A DNA stretch of 33,566 nt from Nostoc foliaceum FACHB-393. Lineage in GTDB: Bacteria; Cyanobacteriota; Cyanobacteriia; Cyanobacteriales; Nostocaceae. The notes under the pieces are model-generated. The model made no database searches, was not told where the DNA came from, and saw only the letters and a list, made by a program, of their open reading frames with translations. Of the stretch, positions 8,347 to 16,532 are shown piece after piece. Each line of letters starts with the position of its first letter. The first letter of the stretch is position 1. The stretch spans positions 1-33,566 of the forward strand of contig NZ_JACJTD010000068.1 in NCBI RefSeq assembly GCF_014698505.1, read 5' to 3'. Both the position numbers and the translations under genes were made by a program.

Positions 8347-11300
8347 TTATTGGTCATAGCGTAAATCCTTTGTTTGTTTGAGTGCATTAAAGAAAGCACC
8401 ATAGAGGGATTTAGCTAATGTTTTTTCCCAAGGTTGTTTGTCTTCTGGCTCAATAGCAAGTTGAAGTTCCTTGATTATGCCTACTAACAGTGAGGTTCGT
8501 TCGTTGTCGAGTTCACTGTCAACTGATTGAGGTGCAAACTTTGCATCTAGAAAATGGACAATACAGGGAACTCCTCCACGTACCAAACGCCCGATAATTT
8601 GCCAAACACTTACCAATTGAGTCCAGCAGAGTATAGAACGTTCATCACTGGTTAACTGTTTGAAGGACATCGCCCGACAGTTTAAGTCAAGCATTTTCGC
8701 CACCGCATACTGGTAGAACTCATTTTCTATATTCGTCAGCGTGAGAGCATCGCCTCGTTTTTCTAGTGCTTCATAAAGCCTAGAATCTTCAGACTTTTCC
8801 AGCGCCCAATTATTGAGTTGCTGGACAGTAGTTTGCCAATCATCGGGAACTGGCATTGGTCGGCTCAAGAATACCGCCGCCCCAAATGCTGCTATCCGGT
8901 TCTCATTGAGAATGTTGTGTCCTCGCTCTAATGCCATCAAAGGTGCAACGACAATTGGAATAGACATTTGGGCGAGGTCACGAATTTGACCGCGACGAAT
9001 ACCACTCAAGTGAGCCGGAGCATTGTCACGGCGTAGGGTAGCAATGCCGTTAAGATTTTCAACATTACGGTAGAGGGGTTTTAAAATTGACTCCACCAAT
9101 TCTGCTTCCTCATAGCTGTTGGTGATCAGCAATAAGCGTTGGCGATCGCCCCAACGTTCTGGATCTTGTTTGGCTAAATCACTCAAGGTTGCAAATAATT
9201 GATCGAGAAAGCTGTTGGCTTGTCCAGGATTGTGACAGATGGCCTTGACCATTTCGTTAACAGCTATTTTTCTCACATCTGGTGGCAGTCCCGATAGGGC
9301 GATGTACTTGCCGACTGCATTAGGTTGGGAACTGAAGAAAAAGTCGCTTTCGCCAATTCCGGCATCACCTGCTGTGTAATTATTGGTAGCTGGTTCTAGC
9401 AATATAGTCGGTTTTTTGCGGATGTGATAAGCAGGTGTCCCTGGAGCGTAGCTAGTGCCTGAAATCAAAACTGTATGGGGGCCATCCCAACCATCAACAG
9501 CAAAGAGATGGGGAAAATTTAGGAGTAAATAGCGTCCAACCCCAACGTAGCGAAAATATTCCAACTTCCCACCAGATTTGTTACTCCGATCTCGCGTATA
9601 CCTGAAACCTAAAATGTTTCCCACAGGTGAAGATGGCACAACTGGCAGATAATCACGGGGTGGGCGGTACACAAGGGCAAGACTCGTGTCATGCAAGTCA
9701 AGAACTCCCGCCCGCATGAGTGCATTCAGGTTATCAACTAGAAAGCCCAGCTTATCGTTGAGTACCGTTACCAGAATTGCTAAGTGCAAATGGTGCGTAA
9801 CTTCCTCGAATTTAGTTTTTTCTGCGAGAGAAATCCCCAAGGATTCCAGCCATTTGTGTAACCATTCAGCAACCTCAGTTAATGCCCTAGCATCATTTTC
9901 GGCACTCAGTAGAGTAAAGGCAAGGTCTGAAAGTTCTCCTCCTTTGCGACGATTAAGGGGAGCTTGCAAAAATCCCTCCAAAGTTTGCATGATTTTTTTA
10001 CGGCGCTGGCGTTCCTCTTCGGGGGGTAAACCAGCCTGAATGCGTTTTTGTCGTTCCTTGCTGCGTTCGGCACGTTTCAGCTTAGGAGATGGTTCGTTCT
10101 GTTCTGTTTCTGGTGTTTCTAGAATGTCGCGGATTATATGGGCGAAGAGTGAACGACCTGTAAAGGGGTTTTGTCCCACCCATTCCACAAGTTTTGGTTG
10201 GTTATGGAGCCGGGGGAGAATTAGGTCTGTTGCAATTTGCGCGTAGTCATTAGCTCTTTTTGCAGTGGCAACGAGTTCAGCCGCCATGCTGCGGCGGTCA
10301 GAATTGTAAATAGTGGTGGCGAATTTGAGTCCTAGCTTATTTAATAGGGAGTTTCCAGAAGAATTTACTAAGACTTCATCGGGGGCGCAAGCTTCATCAA
10401 ACTGCACCTGTACCCTGTCGGCTTCGTCAACAAAGAGAAAGTCACATTCACGGTAAACAGCTTCAGCAAAGGTCAGTTTTTCTGCAAAAACTTGCGGGGG
10501 AACGCGCGTATGAATGAAGCTGGCTGGTGTTAACACCCAAACCAATGCTGTAGCTATGTCTCGTTCTAATTGGTGACGCGGACATTTGTAATACAAGGGA
10601 CAAGTATATTTATCTTCACTCTCGCCCTCCTCAAAATCTTCGACATCCTCATCATCCTGTGTCTGGGAATTGCCGTTTTTAGTAGTGGGTTGTTTTTGGT
10701 AAAGATTGTGACATGGTTCTTCACCGAACTCCCATTTTTCTTCTGATTGCACTAAAGGTAGTAAAGGACAGACAGGACTAAACCAACGCCATGCTGGGTG
10801 GATTGCTCCTGTTTCGATTTCTTCACCTTGGGTTGCTAGAATTGGTTCATAAACTTTTTCTAAGTGTTGAAAGCGATCGCTGCTTCCCAACACAGGGGCC
10901 GCAAGAATTCCCAATCCATCTCGAAATAGGGAAGCCACACGCACTGCTGCCACAACATCATTTACCAGCAATGCACAGCGATATCCAAGTTTCGCAAAAT
11001 GGTAAATCAGAATATCAAGCAGTGTTGATTTACCTACATTCAATAAACCGACAATGTGGACAAGTTGCTCTAGTTTAATTTCAGTGTTTGGTAGGGAAGG
11101 TTGAAAATCATCTATTGATGCGTCGTATAACTTTAAGGCAATTCCTGTTAGACGTTGATGATAATTTTCTGGCTCGTACCCAGCTTGGGCCAGTTTTTCA
11201 TCCATTTCCTGAGCATCTTGTAGCAATTTTTCTAAGGTGACAAGACGAGAGGGATTCACAGCCGTGCGTGTGCCATGAAAAGATATCTGCGGAGAAAGAG

Positions 11301-11892
11301 CCAGATTAGCGACAGCTTCAGGAATATTGATCGGAACATCAACGGTAGTGTGACCTTTATGAGAAACTTTGGCATACCAATAACCAGAGGTTGCTAGTTT
11401 GACTTTTCCTTTTTTGTGCGATGGAGTTTTTGATAGGGTTTGACGGTACAGTTGTAAACGTTGGGGGTAAGTGCTACATGGAATCAGTTGAGCAACATCA
11501 TTTGTATCCGTTAAGCTGAATATCCTGATAATTTCAGGTAATTTAATGTATTCAGCCAGAGTCCGCTCCCACTGTCTTCCTTTACGACGCACAAGATAAA
11601 AACGGGCTTTTTGTACGAGTAGCCAGTTTTCTTCACTTTCAAGTGCTTTGACTGGAAAACGATATCCTAAAAGTAACGCTGATACGGAAGTCGCTCTTTC
11701 TTCTGGAGCTACCTCCATCAGTAAGGTTAACCCCAATTCCACTTCCGCAATAAGTTGAGCAAGACGTGCTATTTCTCGTTGCTGTATATTAGCCTCTGCA
11801 TCAGGTAAACTTTCTTCCACATAAGCTTTTAAGTCCTGCGATTTGCGAAGGGCTTGACGCAATGGTTTACCCCATTGAGAAATATCACGCAT
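8347..11892 (-). CDS. DinG/XPD-type superfamily 2 helicase of the pPIWI_RE island
   Basis: The protein is 1181 residues. Walker A is GLLNVGKST (~280-289). Walker B is FLFVDEADRV (D ~490, a DEAD box). Motif VI is QIIGRLVRGG (~1100). Between Walker A and B lie four cysteines (~374, 394, 430 and 435; CPLYYKCPRHQ), the position of the iron-sulphur domain in XPD/DinG helicases. Basic, charged stretches (~600-660) are probably a lineage insert. It should unwind DNA or RNA-DNA hybrids using ATP. The frame is open from ATG 11937, but ATG 11892 is preferred: ggagaag lies 8 nt upstream and it overlaps the nuclease gene by only 8 bp, typical of translational coupling. In known pPIWI_RE islands the same helicase type accompanies the PIWI protein and a nuclease, exactly as here. 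Confidence 0.85.
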   Translation of the reverse strand: MRDISQWGKPLRQALRKSQDLKAYVEESLPDAEANIQQREIARLAQLIAEVELGLTLLMEVAPEERATSVSALLLGYRFPVKALESEENWLLVQKARFYLVRRKGRQWERTLAEYIKLPEIIRIFSLTDTNDVAQLIPCSTYPQRLQLYRQTLSKTPSHKKGKVKLATSGYWYAKVSHKGHTTVDVPINIPEAVANLALSPQISFHGTRTAVNPSRLVTLEKLLQDAQEMDEKLAQAGYEPENYHQRLTGIALKLYDASIDDFQPSLPNTEIKLEQLVHIVGLLNVGKSTLLDILIYHFAKLGYRCALLVNDVVAAVRVASLFRDGLGILAAPVLGSSDRFQHLEKVYEPILATQGEEIETGAIHPAWRWFSPVCPLLPLVQSEEKWEFGEEPCHNLYQKQPTTKNGNSQTQDDEDVEDFEEGESEDKYTCPLYYKCPRHQLERDIATALVWVLTPASFIHTRVPPQVFAEKLTFAEAVYRECDFLFVDEADRVQVQFDEACAPDEVLVNSSGNSLLNKLGLKFATTIYNSDRRSMAAELVATAKRANDYAQIATDLILPRLHNQPKLVEWVGQNPFTGRSLFAHIIRDILETPETEQNEPSPKLKRAERSKERQKRIQAGLPPEEERQRRKKIMQTLEGFLQAPLNRRKGGELSDLAFTLLSAENDARALTEVAEWLHKWLESLGISLAEKTKFEEVTHHLHLAILVTVLNDKLGFLVDNLNALMRAGVLDLHDTSLALVYRPPRDYLPVVPSSPVGNILGFRYTRDRSNKSGGKLEYFRYVGVGRYLLLNFPHLFAVDGWDGPHTVLISGTSYAPGTPAYHIRKKPTILLEPATNNYTAGDAGIGESDFFFSSQPNAVGKYIALSGLPPDVRKIAVNEMVKAICHNPGQANSFLDQLFATLSDLAKQDPERWGDRQRLLLITNSYEEAELVESILKPLYRNVENLNGIATLRRDNAPAHLSGIRRGQIRDLAQMSIPIVVAPLMALERGHNILNENRIAAFGAAVFLSRPMPVPDDWQTTVQQLNNWALEKSEDSRLYEALEKRGDALTLTNIENEFYQYAVAKMLDLNCRAMSFKQLTSDERSILCWTQLVSVWQIIGRLVRGGVPCIVHFLDAKFAPQSVDSELDNERTSLLVGIIKELQLAIEPEDKQPWEKTLAKSLYGAFFNALKQTKDLRYDQ

Positions 11893-13198
11893 GATTTTTC
11901 TTCTCCAGAATTTTTTTCGCTTGGGAGATAATTTCACTAACCAGCTTCAAGCGCACGCCACCCAATCCTGGTTCGAGTCTTTGGCGTTCCACCTCAATTC
12001 GTAAGACATCATTTCGCTCATCTGGGAAGACTATAAAGGTTTCAGTAGTATCAAAGCGATAGTCTACTTTCCGCAAACGCTCTTCATCTAAATACGACCA
12101 ATCTTTAACGTCAATTGCCCAGCGAACTTTTTTACTAAACTCTACGAGTAAGTCAAATTGATCAATTTCAGGCCAAAGAGTAACGTGTACTCCCAGTTTT
12201 GTCAGGGTTTCTGCAAGCTGAATTTCCCAAAGTCCTGGCAGTGTCCCGTACCGATGCACGCCAGGGGTAAGGGCTTTCCAATCTTCTGCCTCATGCTTGG
12301 GAATTGACGCTTGGGGTGGGAGGCGGAGTTTCGCACTCAGCTGTTCACAAGTCATGTTTCGGCAGTTATAAGTTCCATCTCGACGGCGACGCATTACATA
12401 TTTGCAGCGAGAGCAGAAGTGATAAGTGGGGTCACTTGTTAAGTCAACCAAATCCACATACATTTGCAGCAAAAAATCACGCAGAGGTCTTAATTGGGAT
12501 GAAGACAAAAGGCGACGGTATTGAGAGTAGGGGAGGACAGGACACTCAATAATCAGCTTTCGTAAGGCGCGATAAGCTTCTTCTAGTTGGTTTACCCGAC
12601 AGTATTCCAGGACATCTTGCAGGACTTTCTCTTGCACCTGCATTTCTACATCAGCACCCGTAACTTGCCACTGGAGGGCAAAATCGGAAACTAACCCATC
12701 TTCTATAAGAGTGACTTCCGATGATAGGTGTTTAATCTCTGCTGCTGGTTGCCAGTCAAGAACTGGTTTTTTTGCCCAGTTAAAAAATTCTGGCAGGCTT
12801 GAGGGGGCTTGTTCGTCTCCAGAAAGCAAAGATGTTAAATGCATTCTGGACATCCCAACACGAAGAGCTTTTGGAATATGCGCTCTGTTCATAGGTTCTT
12901 GTTTTTCCCACTCTACTAAGCCGGTTGCTAAATACCGCAATGTTTCCGTTACGGGTATTTGTAGTCCTGGTTCAATGTCCGGTTCAGGGGTGAGGAAGCG
13001 AAGACTGCGGGCAGCATTATCTTCCCATTCCACATCGATACCTCGCATCGTCTGCAACCATCGTTGCAGTGTTGCTTTCTGGCGGGGTTGCATTCCCAGT
13101 TCAGCACAGAACTCCTCCAGAGTAGGTGCTTGTTTATGAATGCGAAACCATTCCCGTAGCGCTGCTAAAATTTTGTCTCGATGTCTAGTTACTTTCAT
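11885..13198 (-). CDS. HTH / zinc-ribbon / PD-(D/E)xK nuclease protein of the pPIWI_RE island
   Basis: The protein is 437 residues. Residues 1-65 resemble a LexA-like winged helix (ILAALREWFRIHKQAPTLEEFCAELGM). Around 261-284 is a zinc ribbon (CSRCKYV...YNCRNMTC). The C-terminal region carries a restriction-endonuclease-like core: E in LWEIQLAETL (~325), D in QFDLLVEF (~348) and D-x-K in AIDVKDW (~363), matching the E...D...(D/E)xK arrangement. It should cut DNA in a complex with the helicase and PIWI proteins, a prediction made for this island family by comparative genomics. ATG 13198 has taggag about 9 nt upstream, and it is the first gene of the operon. The HTH could also make it the regulator of the operon, which is an inference. 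Confidence 0.82.
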   Translation of the reverse strand: MKVTRHRDKILAALREWFRIHKQAPTLEEFCAELGMQPRQKATLQRWLQTMRGIDVEWEDNAARSLRFLTPEPDIEPGLQIPVTETLRYLATGLVEWEKQEPMNRAHIPKALRVGMSRMHLTSLLSGDEQAPSSLPEFFNWAKKPVLDWQPAAEIKHLSSEVTLIEDGLVSDFALQWQVTGADVEMQVQEKVLQDVLEYCRVNQLEEAYRALRKLIIECPVLPYSQYRRLLSSSQLRPLRDFLLQMYVDLVDLTSDPTYHFCSRCKYVMRRRRDGTYNCRNMTCEQLSAKLRLPPQASIPKHEAEDWKALTPGVHRYGTLPGLWEIQLAETLTKLGVHVTLWPEIDQFDLLVEFSKKVRWAIDVKDWSYLDEERLRKVDYRFDTTETFIVFPDERNDVLRIEVERQRLEPGLGGVRLKLVSEIISQAKKILEKKNHA

Positions 13199-13230
13199 CG
13201 ATTAATCTCCTACTTGCGCTTGTTTGACCA

Positions 13231-13299
13231 ATTTTGGCATCCCTTCACTGATAGGTCAAGAAAATTTTGCAATGTTTCCATAATGTTTCCGATGTTTCC
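13231..13299 (-). promoter_or_regulatory. Candidate promoter and ATGTTTCC repeats upstream of the PIWI operon
   Basis: On the minus strand TTGACC (13259-13254) and CAAAAT (13236-13231) are 17 bp apart and stand ~33-60 bp ahead of the nuclease gene's ATG. Directly upstream of that -35 are three direct copies of atgtttcc (13272-13279, 13283-13290, 13292-13299; spacing 11 and 9 bp), read as ggaaacat toward the operon. Repeats at this place are typical of activator or autoregulator sites. The -10 match is weak. Confidence 0.35.
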
Positions 13300-13735
13300 A
13301 AAATTATTTTAAAAAAACCTATGATGCCAACAAGTTTAGGCAGGCATTGCAAAGAATTCGGACTCTGACTGTGAAATAGAGATTTTCAGAATATTTATCA
13401 GTTAATCAATACCTTTGCCAAAATAAGAGCCTACAAAAATTTTGGCAAAAACGGCAAAATGACTCATACATAAGCGTTTAGCTGACAAGGTGGCTTGGAA
13501 GCTCAAACCCTTGATGCTGCGGCAAGACATTTAAAAATGCTTGCGGGAAACCTTAAAGGAATTTCTAGGGCTTATTGTTTTTGCCAAACCTTTGAGAACA
13601 GGACGTTAATACATCAACTCAACCTCGTAAATTGGCGAAGGTATTGTTAATAGGAAGAATTTAAATGCGTTCTCCCAACGGCAAATGGAAGCCGTGGATA
13701 CGTCTACAACGTATACAAATGTAAACATTAGGGAG

Positions 13736-13852
13736 ATGGTGAGACAGTTCTGGTCTGCGGCGATTGGCTTTCTTCACACAGATGGAGGTAAACAAACGCG
13801 AAAGGAAAGATTTTTTCGTTGGTTCCTAACCTTCGTTGCGATCATAGAGTAA
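13736..13852 (+). CDS. Possible 38-residue small protein
   Basis: An ATG at 13736 opens 38 codons (MVRQFWSAAIGFLH...RFFRWFLTFVAIIE) ending at TAA 13850-13852. The product is basic in the centre with two short hydrophobic stretches. The aggga just before the ATG is too close for a good ribosome site, though GTG at 13739 would be slightly better placed. A 19-codon frame with a better ribosome site (13665-13724) ends 11 bp upstream, so the pair could be a leader peptide plus a small protein, or chance frames in a spacer. Low confidence. Confidence 0.18.
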   Translation: MVRQFWSAAIGFLHTDGGKQTRKERFFRWFLTFVAIIE

Positions 13853-13920
13853 TTCAGATGCGTTTCCCCTGGATGGGATGGGGACTTGACCCCAATATTA
13901 GTTAAACTGAAAGAGAGTTC

Positions 13921-14562
13921 CTAATTAGCTTTCTTCCACTCATCAAATGATTGACAAGCTTTCCCTGTAGGAATTAGCCCATTGGAGGATACACCAAAAT
14001 TTGTAAGAGTTGCATTTTCTATTTGTGCATTTGCGACAGCATCTCGCAATATCTTCTCTTTTTCCTGTTTTGGCACGATTTCTATTTTCGCATCTTTAGG
14101 TTGAGGATTACTGCCTTTCTTTAGTGGAAATTCTCTGACAACATATAATTGCTCTTGTTTAGCAGTACCTGATGCAAGACATCCCCTAGATTTGACAAAA
14201 AGAGTTGAGTCCGATGAAATATCAGCAAAGAAGCTAGGCTTAGTGATAAACTTTATTTCTCCAGCAGGGCCCCATACATAAATGGGTGTTTGGAAACCTT
14301 GAGTAGGAATATCTTTAGTTTCATCACAGCCCAAATTTATTTTTCTATTTAAATCTACGCCAGCATTCCCACAAACTTTCCAAGTTACTTTGTATAAATC
14401 AGGCGTACTCTCGACAAAGTGTTTGAACTTTTGCTCTCGCTCTGCTTCTACTGCTTTTTGAGCATAAGCAGCTTTTTGTTCTGGTGATTGGCATGAAGAC
14501 ACTCCCAAACTTAACAGTAAAGCAAGTACATAAATCTGGTTTTTGTTAAGATTGAATCTCAT
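13921..14562 (-). CDS. Putative lipoprotein, unknown function
   Basis: From ATG 14562 the product is 213 residues with a lipoprotein signal: a basic start, the hydrophobic IYVLALLLSLGVSSC and a lipobox ending in Cys ~24. It is therefore probably lipid-anchored on the outer side of the inner membrane or at the outer membrane. After a helical, charged stretch (KAAYAQKAVEAEREQKF) the domain contains further cysteines (CGNAG, GCDET, RGCLAS, KACQSF) that could pair in the periplasm. No family is recognised. The frame is open eight codons further upstream, but 14562 is preferred because aggtg lies about 8 nt ahead. It is transcribed away from the AAA gene and is alone on this strand. A conjugation accessory or entry-exclusion role is conceivable from position only. 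Confidence 0.6.
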   Translation of the reverse strand: MRFNLNKNQIYVLALLLSLGVSSCQSPEQKAAYAQKAVEAEREQKFKHFVESTPDLYKVTWKVCGNAGVDLNRKINLGCDETKDIPTQGFQTPIYVWGPAGEIKFITKPSFFADISSDSTLFVKSRGCLASGTAKQEQLYVVREFPLKKGSNPQPKDAKIEIVPKQEKEKILRDAVANAQIENATLTNFGVSSNGLIPTGKACQSFDEWKKAN

Positions 14563-14909
14563 AAAAGCACACCTAATTCTGCACAATCTTTTGTCAATAT
14601 TTTAATAGATGAATAAGGTTAAAAATCAATTTATTAAATATATGTATTTTATCTATAGCTAAATATGGCAAATATTAAATACGAAAAATAGTTGAGATTT
14701 AAATATTAATACGAATTGCAGTTTTCTGATAATATAGCGTTGATTTTAAGTAATATTGCTCACTCAGACAATGCGGATAAATTAAGAGAGAATGGCATAT
14801 TGTAGTCAAAAAGCAAGAGGTAAAAGTACTGTATTTTTCAATACTTTTGTCTGTGGAAACAATTTTTTACAACTTTTATTATCAGGATGACCAACAAATA
14901 AAAAAACTG
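14563..14909. other. Divergent AT-rich spacer
   Basis: The spacer separates the minus-strand lipoprotein gene from the plus-strand AAA gene and should hold both promoters; I could not pick a convincing -35/-10 pair. A 7-bp inverted repeat (aaaagta 14822-14828, tactttt 14842-14848) overlaps an upstream in-frame TTG (14847) of the AAA gene. No additional gene is seen. Confidence 0.4.
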
Positions 14910-16529
14910 ATGAATACTGCGCTGATAGAGCAAGTATTTGACCTGATAAAACTAAACAATCCTTTGATTGCGATAGAATCTCCACTGCAAGAAAGGGCAA
15001 GACTACTGAAAAGCATTGCTAGAGAATGTCAACAAAAGCACGTTTTATGCTATCTGTGGACACTATCAGACGATCAATTACATCAGTTAGAGGTTAATGG
15101 GCAGGACTTGATTTTACAACAAGTACTAGAGTATCAGCCGATGACCAAAAATAAACGCGAAGATTACTTTGAGATCCTGCGATTTTGGAAAGCTACTGAA
15201 AAAGAAGGCATTTTAATATTAGAGGGGATATTTCCTTGGTTGGGAAACTCAACTACTGACCCGGATTTTTTCTTAACCGCCGAATGGATTAAGTCTGCCC
15301 TTATAAATCTGAAACTTGACAACCGGAACTCAAATAGAACAGCTATCCTGTTGGGGCCAAACGCCAGTCTTTCATCTGAAATTACCGCATTTGTGCCGAC
15401 GATTACACAAGAATTGCCAACAGTTGAAGAAATCAGCAATTATCTACAAGGGATATTGCCAAAAAACTATAGTGAAAAGGAAATCCATGAGATCACCCTT
15501 GCTGCTGTGGGGATGTATTTAGCAGATATTGAGTATGGGATTAGTTGGGCTACAGCTTCTTGTACCAAAGCCCAAGAACTGACAAAAAAACTTTCTCTTT
15601 ACAAAACTGACCTGCTCAGGCGAGTTTACAATATTGACTTTCTCCAGCCCCCAGCAATTGAAGTTGGCGGACTGGACTTGATGCAGGAATCTTTTAAGAC
15701 ATATAAGCGCTTATTAACGCCGTTAGCTAAAGCATATAATCTTCGGCTACCCAAAGGTATTTTATTGATTGGGCCCCCAGGCACAGGTAAATCTCATTCA
15801 GCGAAAGCTTGCTCCCAGCGATTGGGGATTCCGATGATCGTTTTAGAGTGGGGCAGTTTTCGTAGTTACGGCAACATGGCGGAGTACAAGCTAAAAAACT
15901 TGCTGGCACTAGTAGACAGGATTAACCGTGTAATTCTATACCTAGACGACTTTGACAAGGGATTTACTCTTGATGATGATTTGTCCCGACGACTAGCAGG
16001 GATGTTGTTAACCTGGATGCAGGAAAGAAAGAGTGATGTATTAATTATTGCTTCTGCCAACAACATTGAATGGCTACCACCAGAACTGACCAGAAGCGGG
16101 AGATTTGACGACATTTTTAAGGTGGATTTACCCAATAATGGGGAACGACACTCGATTTTTAAAATTCATCTCGCTAGATTTGATTATCGGTTCCGTGATA
16201 GAGATGGGTTCAGCGATGAAGAATGGCGTAGACTGCTCAAAGCGACCCATCGCTGTGTGGGTGCGGAAATCCAAGCAATTGTGGAAAGGGCGGCTATCTC
16301 TACTTTTTGCCTGATGTTCACAGACGATGTTCCACCTATGGGTGAACTGCCGCCGCTAGAAATTAGACTTGAAGCATTATTGTCAGCGAGAAATAATATG
16401 AATCCTCTGGCAATCCGGGAAGCTGAACGGATTGAGGGTATGCGAAACAAAGCTGATTTACAAGGTTTACCGTCCAGTCCCCTTGACTCAAGTATATATA
16501 GTGCCGGCAATGTCAATATTTTTGGTTAA
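14910..16529 (+). CDS. Ycf46-like AAA-family ATPase
   Basis: From ATG 14910 the protein is 539 residues. The N-terminal domain (~1-230; FDLIKLNNPLIAIESPLQER) resembles that of Ycf46, an AAA protein of cyanobacteria and red-algal plastids. The AAA module follows: Walker A GPPGTGKS (288-295), Walker B ILYLDDFDKG (D346-D347), sensor ASANNIEWLP, and the arginine-finger region LTRSGRFDDIF. The usual Walker B Glu is replaced by Asp, which may slow ATP hydrolysis. The frame is open to TTG 14847, but the start at 14910 aligns with the family's beginning; no start has a good ribosome site. Synechocystis Ycf46 has been linked to inorganic-carbon use. The role of a copy beside conjugation genes is unknown; a remodelling ATPase for the secretion system is an inference. 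A DUF192 gene follows after 3 nt. Confidence 0.78.
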   Translation: MNTALIEQVFDLIKLNNPLIAIESPLQERARLLKSIARECQQKHVLCYLWTLSDDQLHQLEVNGQDLILQQVLEYQPMTKNKREDYFEILRFWKATEKEGILILEGIFPWLGNSTTDPDFFLTAEWIKSALINLKLDNRNSNRTAILLGPNASLSSEITAFVPTITQELPTVEEISNYLQGILPKNYSEKEIHEITLAAVGMYLADIEYGISWATASCTKAQELTKKLSLYKTDLLRRVYNIDFLQPPAIEVGGLDLMQESFKTYKRLLTPLAKAYNLRLPKGILLIGPPGTGKSHSAKACSQRLGIPMIVLEWGSFRSYGNMAEYKLKNLLALVDRINRVILYLDDFDKGFTLDDDLSRRLAGMLLTWMQERKSDVLIIASANNIEWLPPELTRSGRFDDIFKVDLPNNGERHSIFKIHLARFDYRFRDRDGFSDEEWRRLLKATHRCVGAEIQAIVERAAISTFCLMFTDDVPPMGELPPLEIRLEALLSARNNMNPLAIREAERIEGMRNKADLQGLPSSPLDSSIYSAGNVNIFG

Positions 16530-16532
16530 ATT

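Larger units (their letters stand above)
13199..13920. other. 722-bp spacer with recurring TTTTGGCAAA motifs
   Basis: No convincing gene is found. The spacer has an 11-bp perfect inverted repeat (tttgccaaaat 13414-13424, attttggcaaa 13439-13449) and further copies of the same core at ~13231 (attttggca) and ~13578 (tttttgccaaa). A short inverted repeat (atacgt/acgtat) lies near 13698-13714, and ggggacttgacccc lies near 13880. Two very short frames with Shine-Dalgarno-like leaders occur: 13665-13724 (19 codons, aggaag upstream) and 13736-13852 (listed separately). The left end contains the candidate promoter of the PIWI operon. Confidence 0.5.

Noticed and set aside
9686..11078. Several plus-strand open frames (68-117 codons) inside the helicase gene
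   Set aside because: They are antisense to a well-supported helicase with intact motifs, have odd composition and no ribosome sites; they are shadows.
11893..11937. Upstream ATG 11937 as the helicase start
   Set aside because: It would give a 53-bp overlap with the nuclease gene and has a worse ribosome site than ATG 11892 (ggagaag, 8 nt).
13272..13299. ATGTTTCC repeats as plasmid replication iterons
   Set aside because: Only three short copies, no replication initiator gene nearby, and the position directly upstream of a promoter fits an operator better.
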